A DNA stretch of 8,659 nucleotides from Janthinobacterium lividum. Lineage in GTDB: Bacteria > Pseudomonadota > Gammaproteobacteria > Burkholderiales > Burkholderiaceae_D. Location of the stretch: positions 1 through 8,659 of the forward strand of contig CAMBDR010000138.1 in NCBI GenBank assembly GCA_945864765.1, given 5' to 3'. How positions within the stretch are numbered: the first letter of the stretch is position 1; every line of letters starts with the position of its first letter. Below the pieces are notes generated by a model. That model was given only the letters and a program-made list of their open reading frames with translations. It was not told the origin of the DNA and did not search any database. Positions 1 to 6,816 of this stretch are shown piece by piece. The position numbers and the translations under genes are program-made.

Positions 1-403
1 TGGCAATTATTATGGCACCTCACGCATCTTGATCGAAAATGATATCGCCAACGGCACCGATGTCTTGCTCGAAATCGATTGGCAAGGCGCACGCCAGGTC
101 AAAAAACGCTTTCCCCACGCCGCCGGCATATTTATCTTGCCGCCCTCCATTGCCGCACTCGAAGAACGTCTCAAAAAGCGCGGCCAGGACGAACCACACG
201 TCATCACACGCCGAACTTTGGCCGCTGGCAGCGAAATTGCGCACGCCCCTGAATTCGAGTATGTTATTATTAACGAAAACTTCGATGTCGCATTGTCTGA
301 AATGAATGCGATTGTTCGAGCAACCCGTTGCCGTTTGCTGCAACAAGCCACACGCAATGCCGCTTTGTTTATACAATTTGGCATACATGTAAATTTAGCA
401 TAA
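1..403 (+). CDS. gmk: Guanylate kinase, C-terminal part (5' end outside window)
   Basis: Guanylate kinase is a cytoplasmic enzyme that phosphorylates GMP to GDP with ATP, on the path to GTP and dGTP. The visible reading frame begins at base 2 and gives 133 residues before a TAA stop at 401-403. This is about two thirds of a family protein of roughly 205 residues. The first residues read GNYYGTS, part of the GMP-binding segment. They are followed by DVLLEIDWQGARQVK (the central strand and WQGA motif), the IFILPPS strand, the lid-type motif ERLKKRGQD and a late EFEYVIINENFD strand. All of these match the family in the expected order. The first ATG in the window (position 29) is internal and not the true start. 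rpoZ begins 27 bases after the stop, the usual proteobacterial neighbour. The extreme C-terminus (AALFIQFGIHVNLA) is the expected variable end. No frameshift is seen. Confidence 0.95.
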   Translation, partial: GNYYGTSRILIENDIANGTDVLLEIDWQGARQVKKRFPHAAGIFILPPSIAALEERLKKRGQDEPHVITRRTLAAGSEIAHAPEFEYVIINENFDVALSEMNAIVRATRCRLLQQATRNAALFIQFGIHVNLA

Positions 404-430
404 GATTGCAACACATTACCAGGAAAAATT

Positions 431-634
431 ATGGCCCGTATCACCGTAGAAGATTGCCTCAAACAAATCCCGAATCGCTTTCAATTGACGCTTTGCGCCA
501 CCTATCGCGCACGCCAGTTGTTGCAAGGCCACACACCCAAGGTTGAAGCCAAAGACAAACCAACCGTCACCGCATTACGTGAAATTGCCGCCGGCAAAGT
601 CGGTATTGAGATGTTGAAAAAAGTACCGACCTGA
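431..634 (+). CDS. rpoZ: DNA-directed RNA polymerase subunit omega
   Basis: This 67-residue protein is the omega subunit, which binds the beta-prime subunit and helps RNA polymerase assembly. It starts MARITVEDCLKQIPNRF, the conserved N-terminal signature, followed by LTLCATYRARQL, which matches the family helix that usually reads LVLVAAxRARQL. A TALREIAAGKV segment follows. The length is typical for betaproteobacteria (about 67 residues; E. coli omega is 91). The start is supported by AGGA at 421-424, six bases before the ATG. In E. coli the first residues of omega (A2, R3, V4, T5) contribute to (p)ppGpp site 1 at the omega/beta-prime interface. A2, R3 and T5 are the same here and V4 is replaced by I, so a working site is likely, by inference. 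The gene lies between gmk and spoT, probably cotranscribed with both. Confidence 0.96.
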   Translation: MARITVEDCLKQIPNRFQLTLCATYRARQLLQGHTPKVEAKDKPTVTALREIAAGKVGIEMLKKVPT

Positions 635-676
635 AAACTGCCATTAAATAGAATGAAGTAGACGCCCTTTGCGAAC

Positions 677-2851
677 ATGACTGAACCATCCTTACCCCCC
701 GGCGTCGCTTCTGTTACTCAGCTTACCCAGAAAATCAGTGAGTACATGACACCTGCAGAAATGCAAAAGGTGCGTGATGCTTACCGTTTTTCTGATCAAA
801 AGCATTTGGGGCAGATTCGTAAATCGGGAGAACCGTATATTTCGCACCCGATTGCGGTGGCGGAGATTTGTGCCGACTGGAAATTGGACGCGCAAGCCAT
901 TATGGCGGCCTTGTTGCACGATGTGATGGAAGATCAAGACGTTAAAAAAGACGAATTGATCGAACGCTTCGGTGCCCCGGTCGCCAGTTTGGTGGATGGC
1001 CTGTCAAAACTGGAAAAAATCGAATTCCAAAGCCAACTCGAAGCCCAGGCAGAAAATTTCCGCAAAATGCTGCTGGCCATGGCGCGCGATGTGCGGGTGA
1101 TTTTGATCAAACTGGCTGATCGCTTGCACAATATGCGCACGCTCGATGTGATGGCTCCCGGCAAAAAACACCGCATCGCCAGCGAAACCATGGATGTGTA
1201 TGTCCCTATCGCGCATCGCCTGGGGCTTAACAATATCTACCGCGAACTGCAAGACCTGTCCTATTCCCACCTCTACCCACTGCGTTACCGCACGCTGGCC
1301 AAAGCCGTCAAAGCAGCCCGTGGCAACCGCCGCGCGGTGGTGAGCAAGATTATGGAAGCGGTTAAAACGGTGCTGGACAATGCGGGGATCAAGGCCGAAG
1401 TATATGGACGCGAAAAAACCTTGTACGGCATTTATCGTAAGATGAAAACCAAGCACTTATCGTTTTCCCAGGTGCTGGATGTATACGGGTTTCGGGTAGT
1501 GGTGGAAAATTTTGCGAATTGTTATGTTGCAATGGGTGTTTTGCATGGTTTGTACAAACCCATGGCCACCAAGTTTAAAGACTATATCGCCATTCCCAAA
1601 CTCAATGGCTACCAATCACTGCACACCACCCTGATTGGCCCGTATGGCACCCCGGTTGAATTTCAGGTGCGCACCCAGGAAATGCACCGCGTTGCAGAAA
1701 GTGGTGTGGCTTCGCATTGGCTATATAAAAACAGCGATGCCGGCCTTTCCGATTTGCAACATCGCACCCATGCCTGGCTACAATCCTTACTCGATATTCA
1801 AAAGCAAACCGGGGATTCCGCCGAGTTTTTGGAACATATCAAGGTCGATTTATTTCCCGATTCGGTGTATGTGTTTACGCCTAAATCCAAAATCATCGCG
1901 CTGCCGCGTGGTGCCACGCCGATTGATTTTGCCTACAGCATTCATACCGATGTGGGTGACCGCACGGTGGGCGTCAAAATTAATCACGAAGTCGCTCAAT
2001 TACGTACTGAATTGCATAATGGCGATATCATCGAAATCATCACCCAGGCTGGCTCGCGCCCTACCCCTGCCTGGCTCAGTTTTGTGCGCACGGGCAAAGC
2101 ACGTTCTGCAATTCGGCATCATTTGCGCTCAATCAGTCCCGCTGAAGCGACTGCCAATGGCCGAGATTTGCTCGATCAGGCGCTGGCAGCGTTAAAAATT
2201 GATTCCACCCTGCCCTCAGTGCTGGTGGAAAAATTATTGCAAGAGTCCAAAGCCAAATCGCTCGATGAGATTTATCACGATATTGGCATTGGCCGACGCA
2301 TGGCCGCCCTGGTGGCACGCCATGTTTTTGGTCTACAGGAAACCGAACCCACCCAGCAGTTGCGCTTTAATTCGGAAAATGAAATTCTGCCCGGCAAGCT
2401 GGCACCCATGACCATCTTTGGCAGCGATGGCATGGCGGTGCAGTTGGCCAATTGTTGCCTGCCCATCCCCGGCGACAGCGTGACTGGCCAGCTCAAGCGC
2501 GATCAAGCCATCGTGGTACATACCCAGGATTGCAGCACCGCCAAACGCTTACAAGCCAAAGAGCCGGAGCGCTGGATCGAAGTCAGCTGGGGCCATGACC
2601 CCGGCCATAATTTTGATTGCCGCATTAAACTGTTAATTGACAATGAACCCGGTGTGCTGGCGCGCGTGGCGGCGGAAATTGGCGAAGGCGGTGCCAATAT
2701 CAACCATGTGAATATGGACGAAGGCAAAGAAAACGAAATGAGTGAATTGCAATTCACCATTCAAGTGGAAGGCCGGGTTCATTTGGCGCGTATTATCCGC
2801 AATGTGCGGCGCGTTGAGGGTGTGGCGCGGGTGGTACGGGAACGCGGCTAA
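677..2851 (+). CDS. spoT: Bifunctional (p)ppGpp synthetase/hydrolase (RelA/SpoT family)
   Basis: This 724-residue enzyme makes and degrades the stringent-response alarmones (p)ppGpp. The hydrolase HD domain lies at about residues 35-185. Its metal-binding residues appear intact: H57 (SHP), H81-D82 with E85-D86 (HDVMED) and D148 in KLADRLHNMRT. The synthetase domain is at about 225-350, with GREKTLYGIYRKM (244-256), D268 in DVYGFRV, KFKDYIAIPKLNGYQSLH (299-316) and E328 in EFQVRT, so catalysis in both directions is predicted. The charge motif is KFKD where RFKD is common. It is the basic type of bifunctional Rel/SpoT proteins, not the acidic ExDD type of monofunctional RelA. A TGS domain follows at about 389-455, then a helical region, a Cys-containing segment (C593, C594, C619) and a C-terminal ACT domain (about 647-722). 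An in-frame stop at 659-661 limits the 5' end. The Shine-Dalgarno signal is weak. The gene starts 42 bases after rpoZ. A separate RelA elsewhere in the genome is expected. Confidence 0.96.
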   Translation: MTEPSLPPGVASVTQLTQKISEYMTPAEMQKVRDAYRFSDQKHLGQIRKSGEPYISHPIAVAEICADWKLDAQAIMAALLHDVMEDQDVKKDELIERFGAPVASLVDGLSKLEKIEFQSQLEAQAENFRKMLLAMARDVRVILIKLADRLHNMRTLDVMAPGKKHRIASETMDVYVPIAHRLGLNNIYRELQDLSYSHLYPLRYRTLAKAVKAARGNRRAVVSKIMEAVKTVLDNAGIKAEVYGREKTLYGIYRKMKTKHLSFSQVLDVYGFRVVVENFANCYVAMGVLHGLYKPMATKFKDYIAIPKLNGYQSLHTTLIGPYGTPVEFQVRTQEMHRVAESGVASHWLYKNSDAGLSDLQHRTHAWLQSLLDIQKQTGDSAEFLEHIKVDLFPDSVYVFTPKSKIIALPRGATPIDFAYSIHTDVGDRTVGVKINHEVAQLRTELHNGDIIEIITQAGSRPTPAWLSFVRTGKARSAIRHHLRSISPAEATANGRDLLDQALAALKIDSTLPSVLVEKLLQESKAKSLDEIYHDIGIGRRMAALVARHVFGLQETEPTQQLRFNSENEILPGKLAPMTIFGSDGMAVQLANCCLPIPGDSVTGQLKRDQAIVVHTQDCSTAKRLQAKEPERWIEVSWGHDPGHNFDCRIKLLIDNEPGVLARVAAEIGEGGANINHVNMDEGKENEMSELQFTIQVEGRVHLARIIRNVRRVEGVARVVRERG

Positions 2852-2878
2852 AAAGAAACGGGCACCGTGTGGTGCCCG
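2850..2878 (-). terminator. Intrinsic terminator between convergent spoT and desaturase
   Basis: An 8-bp perfect inverted repeat (CGGGCACC at 2859-2866, GGTGCCCG at 2871-2878) encloses a GTGT tetraloop. On the + strand it is preceded by an A-rich run at 2850-2858. Read on the - strand, this becomes a GC-rich hairpin followed by TTTCTTTTT, the classical form, so it should end transcription of the desaturase gene. On the + strand, bases after the stem (ATGATGG) are not T-rich. There it could still act as a 3'-end hairpin for spoT, but a weaker stop is expected. The tail overlaps the spoT stop codon. Confidence 0.8.
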
Positions 2879-2920
2879 ATGATGGTCGGCTACAAAACAG
2901 ACCAGACGACATTACGCATG

Positions 2921-2944
2921 ATCAAACACCATCAAACACCATCA
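2921..2944. repeat. Short tandem repeat (10-bp unit) at the desaturase 3' end
   Basis: The 10-base unit ATCAAACACC occurs twice directly in tandem (2921-2930 and 2931-2940), followed by a further ATCA. The final ATCA contains the complement of the desaturase TGA stop codon (2942-2944). ACGCAT stands on both sides (2914-2919 and 2944-2949), 30 bases apart, so a small local duplication around the end of the gene is likely. No function is apparent. Confidence 0.6.
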
Positions 2945-4147
2945 CGCATAACTGCGCAAACGCAGTGAAAACTCTTCCAGCGCCTGTATGCCCGAGGCTT
3001 CCGCACGATGGCACCAATCTTGCAGCTGCTGCAATAATTGCTCGGTACTAAAATTCGAACGCTCCCAAATTTTACCTAACTCAACCCGCATTTCATGCAT
3101 GGTTTGCAGTACCTGGCTATGTTCAAATAATTCCGACAATTGTTGACGTTGCAAGTCCTCCAACTGGGCTGGTTCGCGCTGCAATAATTTACGCGATGAC
3201 TTCAAGAAACTGCTTTTCAACGTAGAATTGGCTTTCAATTGGGCCACTTCCACTTGCCAGGTCGCTTTCACCGATTTGGCATATTTGGCCATCACATCAT
3301 AGCGATTAGCAATCACCGAACGCAGGGTATCGAGATCCGCTTCAGCCTTGCCGGGCTTGAATTTGGGGGCCGGTGCCAAGCGCTTGACCTTGGCCAAGTG
3401 GCTGATTTCCATTATGCGAATATACATCCAGCCAATATCGAACTCATACCACTTCGACGATAACTTGGCCGAGGTGCCAAAGGTGTGGTGGTTATTGTGC
3501 AACTCTTCACCGCCAATCAAAATACCCCAGGGTACGATATTGGTTGAAGCGTCGGTACAATCATAATTGCGATAGCCCCAATAATGGCCAATGCCATTGA
3601 TAATGCCCGCCGCCATCACTGGTATCCACATCATTTGTACAGCCCACACAGTTACCCCAATCACGCCAAATAGCAGGACATTGATGAGCAGCATCAATTG
3701 GATGCCTTTCCATGAGTATTTGGTGTAGAGATGACGTTCGATCCAGTCATCGGGCGTGCCATGGCCATATTTTTCCATGGTTTCAAGATTCATTGACTCA
3801 TCACGATACAACTCGGCACCTTCAAACAAGACTTTTTTGATGCCGCGTGTGACGGGGCTATGCGGATCTTCCGGGGTTTCGCATTTGGCATGATGTTTGC
3901 GATGAATTGCCGCCCATTCCTTGGTGACTTGCCCTGTGGTGAGCCATAACCAAAAACGGAAAAAATGACTCGGCAAGGCATGCAAATCAAGAGCACGATG
4001 CGCTTGATGACGATGCAAGAAAATGGTGACGCTGGCTATCGTAATATGGGTCACAATTGCCGTGTAAATAAACACTTGCCACCCGCTTGCGTTAGTCACG
4101 CCATGAATTAAAAAATTGAGGATGGCATCCATCAAGGTACTGAACAT
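2942..4147 (-). CDS. Membrane fatty acid (acyl-CoA type) desaturase with DesA/ISL3-type helical tail
   Basis: This 401-residue membrane di-iron desaturase is predicted to insert a cis double bond into acyl chains, affecting membrane fluidity. The catalytic domain covers about residues 1-255. Hydrophobic segments lie near 24-44, 62-72, 150-170 and 172-188. The three histidine boxes are HRHQAH (45-50), HRKHH (82-86) and HNNHH (217-221), with GHYWGYRNY at 187-195. All box histidines are present, so an active di-iron centre is expected. Residues 265-401 form a hydrophilic, probably all-helical tail ending in a segment with QLQDWCHRAEASG and EEFSLRLRSYA. I recognise this as the tail shared by some proteobacterial desaturases and ISL3-family transposases (named DesA/ISL3 alpha bundle tail). 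The start has a good ribosome site, GGAG eight bases before ATG. The gene follows the channel gene after 115 bases and ends near a terminator. The exact double-bond position (delta-9 is usual for this group) cannot be read from sequence. Confidence 0.9.
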   Translation of the reverse strand: MFSTLMDAILNFLIHGVTNASGWQVFIYTAIVTHITIASVTIFLHRHQAHRALDLHALPSHFFRFWLWLTTGQVTKEWAAIHRKHHAKCETPEDPHSPVTRGIKKVLFEGAELYRDESMNLETMEKYGHGTPDDWIERHLYTKYSWKGIQLMLLINVLLFGVIGVTVWAVQMMWIPVMAAGIINGIGHYWGYRNYDCTDASTNIVPWGILIGGEELHNNHHTFGTSAKLSSKWYEFDIGWMYIRIMEISHLAKVKRLAPAPKFKPGKAEADLDTLRSVIANRYDVMAKYAKSVKATWQVEVAQLKANSTLKSSFLKSSRKLLQREPAQLEDLQRQQLSELFEHSQVLQTMHEMRVELGKIWERSNFSTEQLLQQLQDWCHRAEASGIQALEEFSLRLRSYA

Positions 4148-4262
4148 TATTCCAGCTCCATATAAGTTATCCGGTCATGCAGTATTGTAGCCGCTTGTGA
4201 CCAGCAAAGGTAGGGTTTTCCTGAAACCAATTCAAATTTCTTTTTTTGCATCTCAATACAAT

Positions 4263-5504
4263 TCATACCGGGCGCACAACCCCGCTTGGCGTCAACTCCA
4301 CACCTTGCTCCAGCAAAATCTTAAGCATGGCTTTGTTGACTTTGGACGTAATGCCACCACGCCCGTTTTCGGGGTCGGCAATCCAAAACCCCAGTTCGAC
4401 TTCCAATCCATCACCACTTACTTTAATCAACATCGCCTCGGGTGCAGGATCAGGCAAAATCCTTGGAATTGGAATGGCGGCCCGTTCAAATAAGGGAAAC
4501 AATCGATCCAGATCGGCTTTAATTGGCAAGACAATGCGGACACCCAAACGGATAACGCTATTGGATAACGAGAAATTCTGTAGCGCTCCCGAGACCAACA
4601 TTTCGTTTGGCAATACCGATTCGATGCCATCCAGACCCTGCAAAACGGTGTAGCGCGAATTGATTTGCGTAACTTTACCATAATATTTATCAACTGTAAT
4701 CATATCGCCGATTTTTAAACTGCGTTCGAATAAAATCACGAATCCGGAGACATAATTACTGGCAATTTTTTGCAAGCCCAAACCCAAGCCGACGCCCAGT
4801 GCGCCGCCAAACACCGACAACACGGTTAAATCGATGCCAACCAGGGTCAAGCTGACCAACAAACCCACCAGCACCAACACCGCACGCCCGGTGCGCGCCA
4901 TGGCCACGCGCACGGATGAATGCATCACTTCCATCGCCATGATGCGTTGTTCCAACACTGCACCGGCCCATAAGGCTACGGTGAGCATCACAAAAGCCGA
5001 CACCAGGGCTTGTAAAATGGTTTCCAGCGATACTTTATGCTTACCCAAAGGCAAGTAAGTATCTTCCATTAATTGCACCAATTCCGGCCACAAGCCACTG
5101 ATGTACAACAAACCGCCAACCCACACCACCAGGGCGAACAACTTTTCCATCAGGGTTAAGGTATTGGCGAACTGTGCATCAATCGAAAAAATGCGCCGCA
5201 CCAGATAAAAGCCAAAGCGCATCAGGGCCAGCGACACCACCAAAGGCACGACAATACGCAACACATTGCCGTGCTGGCCTTTTAAAAACAACTGGCGCGC
5301 CAGCATGATGAAAGCCAGGGTCAGCAAGGGCGTGAGCACGCGGGCAAAACTGCCCACGCCCGGCGCGCCAGAACTGGCCACAAACAAGCGACGGACACTA
5401 CGCGCACCAATCCAACCCAACAATGCACAAAAAGCAATGATTACCAACTGCAACACATTATTAGGGTCGCGCAAGCCAAGTAGCGATTGTATTAAACCAT
5501 CCAT
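4263..5504 (-). CDS. MscS-family mechanosensitive ion channel
   Basis: This 413-residue inner-membrane protein belongs to the small-conductance mechanosensitive channel family, which opens under membrane tension to release solutes on osmotic downshock. There are several hydrophobic segments, at about 16-34, 56-74, 82-103, 119-138, 160-183 and 206-224. They precede the pore-lining helix and family signature at about 228-267: the Gly/Ala-rich GGALGVGLGLGLQKIASNYV, then SGFVILFERSLKIGD. A beta domain follows (VDKYYGKVTQINSRYTVLQ, then the ESVLPNEMLV turn, about 270-305) and then an alpha/beta cytoplasmic region to the end. The protein is longer at its N-terminus than E. coli MscS (286 residues, three membrane helices), so it is a larger relative with extra membrane helices. 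The start lies 19 bases after the methyltransferase stop, with only a weak GGGTGA ribosome site. Cotranscription with purN and the methyltransferase gene is likely. It could also be a homologue with a specialised role; sequence alone does not say. Confidence 0.93.
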   Translation of the reverse strand: MDGLIQSLLGLRDPNNVLQLVIIAFCALLGWIGARSVRRLFVASSGAPGVGSFARVLTPLLTLAFIMLARQLFLKGQHGNVLRIVVPLVVSLALMRFGFYLVRRIFSIDAQFANTLTLMEKLFALVVWVGGLLYISGLWPELVQLMEDTYLPLGKHKVSLETILQALVSAFVMLTVALWAGAVLEQRIMAMEVMHSSVRVAMARTGRAVLVLVGLLVSLTLVGIDLTVLSVFGGALGVGLGLGLQKIASNYVSGFVILFERSLKIGDMITVDKYYGKVTQINSRYTVLQGLDGIESVLPNEMLVSGALQNFSLSNSVIRLGVRIVLPIKADLDRLFPLFERAAIPIPRILPDPAPEAMLIKVSGDGLEVELGFWIADPENGRGGITSKVNKAMLKILLEQGVELTPSGVVRPV

Positions 5505-5523
5505 GCGATTCGATCACCCGCTT

Positions 5524-6816
5524 TTAAGCTGAACCATCAGGCTGAGTTGATGAGGTTGATAACGCCACACGTTCCAACACGGCAGCAAAGAAGCCATCGG
5601 TTTGATGCAGATGCGGCATCAGCTTTAAATAGTCATCCATCGCCAATTCGATTTTTTGCTCGGCCAAAACTTGCTTCATCGGGACTAATTGGAAGCCGGG
5701 GTGGCTGAGCAAAAACTGGCTGACGATACCTTCATTTTCGGCATCGATCAAGCTACAGGTGGCATACACGATACGCCCACCCACTTTGACCATGCGCGCG
5801 GCCCCTGCCAAAATTGAGGCTTGTTTCACATTCAGCTCGGCAATGTCACGCGGCTGTTGTCGCCATTTTACATCAGGGTTGCGGCGCAGGGTGCCCAGGC
5901 CGCTACATGGCGCATCCACCAGAACCCGATCTGCCTTGCCAGCCAAGCGCTTGACTTTGGTGTCATTTTCATGCGCAATCAAGACCGGATGCACATTCGA
6001 CAAACCGCTTTTCGCCAGGCGCGGTTTGAGCTTGGCCAGGCGTTTTTCGGAAATATCAAACGCATATAAACGCCCGGTATTGCGCATTAAAGCGCCCAGG
6101 GCCAGGGTTTTGCCACCGGCACCGGCACAAAAATCGACCACCATTTCGCTGCGTTTTGCGCCCACGATCAGTGCCAGCAGTTGGCTACCTTCATCTTGCA
6201 CTTCAATCGCGCCATCTTTAAACAGGGGCAGATTTTGCAAAGCGGGTTTTTTCAGAATGCGCAAACCCAGTGGTGAAAACGGGGTGGGCGTGCATAGAAT
6301 TGGCGCTTTGGCCAGTTCTTCGGCCACTTGTTCGCGATTGCTTTTAATGGTATTGACACGCAAATCGAGTGGTGCGGGTTGGTTCAGGGCATCGGACAGG
6401 GCCAACATTTGCTCCTGGCCATATTGCGCGATCCACAATTCCAGTAGCCATGCAGGTAAATTGGCGCGTAAATTAATCGACAACAAGCTGCGATCAATTT
6501 GCACCATGCGCTCCAGCCAGGCCACTTCGATCTCGGAGAGGCCAGGTATTGCTTCCACGCCCACGGTATCGGCCAAACCCAGCAAAACCAGGCGGCGAAT
6601 GGTGGCACCGCTGCCCGCTTCGGCAAAATCGGTAAAAAACGAGCGGTAGCGTAGAACGGTATAAATGGCTTCGGCCATCACGCCGCGCTCACGCGAGCCC
6701 AGCTTGGGGTGTTCGCGGAAATAGCGCGACAAGGCCCCGTCAGCGGGGGAGGAAAAATTCAATACTTCGCGCAAAGCCAATTCGGCATGCTGTACAACGG
6801 CGGGGGCAATTCTCAT
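5524..6816 (-). CDS. RsmB/NOP-family RNA (cytosine-5) methyltransferase
   Basis: This 430-residue SAM-dependent enzyme is predicted to form 5-methylcytosine in RNA, most likely rRNA, in the cytoplasm. Residues 1-120 are a helical N-terminal region like that of RsmB relatives. A small linker domain at about 145-215 includes LRVNTIKSNR and EVQDEGSQL. The Rossmann methyltransferase core follows. SAM motif I is VVDFCAGAGGKTLALG (226-241), with the acidic residue of motif II in YAFDISEKRL. Motif IV is DAPCSGLGTLRRNPDVKW (301-318) with C304. Motif VI is YATCSL with C354, by family analogy the nucleophile, while C304 assists product release. The C-terminus QTDGFFAAVLER matches the family. The ATG overlaps the purN stop as ATGA, and only a weak GAAAGA precedes it, so translation is probably coupled. 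True rsmB often lies with fmt. This copy is beside purN, so it may be a paralogue with another target; I leave the symbol empty. Confidence 0.92.
   Translation of the reverse strand: MRIAPAVVQHAELALREVLNFSSPADGALSRYFREHPKLGSRERGVMAEAIYTVLRYRSFFTDFAEAGSGATIRRLVLLGLADTVGVEAIPGLSEIEVAWLERMVQIDRSLLSINLRANLPAWLLELWIAQYGQEQMLALSDALNQPAPLDLRVNTIKSNREQVAEELAKAPILCTPTPFSPLGLRILKKPALQNLPLFKDGAIEVQDEGSQLLALIVGAKRSEMVVDFCAGAGGKTLALGALMRNTGRLYAFDISEKRLAKLKPRLAKSGLSNVHPVLIAHENDTKVKRLAGKADRVLVDAPCSGLGTLRRNPDVKWRQQPRDIAELNVKQASILAGAARMVKVGGRIVYATCSLIDAENEGIVSQFLLSHPGFQLVPMKQVLAEQKIELAMDDYLKLMPHLHQTDGFFAAVLERVALSTSSTQPDGSA

Noticed and set aside
1004..1456. Open frame of 150 codons on the - strand inside spoT
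   Set aside because: It is antisense to the conserved HD and synthetase domains. No motif or start signal supports it.
3000..4147. Transposase or mobile element because the desaturase tail resembles ISL3 transposases
   Set aside because: There is no DDE catalytic domain, terminal inverted repeat or target duplication. The frame is continuous with an intact desaturase.
4184..4189. TACAAT on the - strand in the 115-base gap upstream of the desaturase, as a possible promoter
   Set aside because: No acceptable -35 lies 16-18 bases upstream (the nearest TTG-type match is too close) and there is no extended TGn, so I do not call it.
5759..6649. Long open frame (296 codons) on the + strand inside the methyltransferase gene
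   Set aside because: It is antisense to a gene with all catalytic motifs intact. Its translation is rich in Arg, Ser and Pro with no recognisable domain, as expected of a shadow frame, and it has no ribosome site that I can see.
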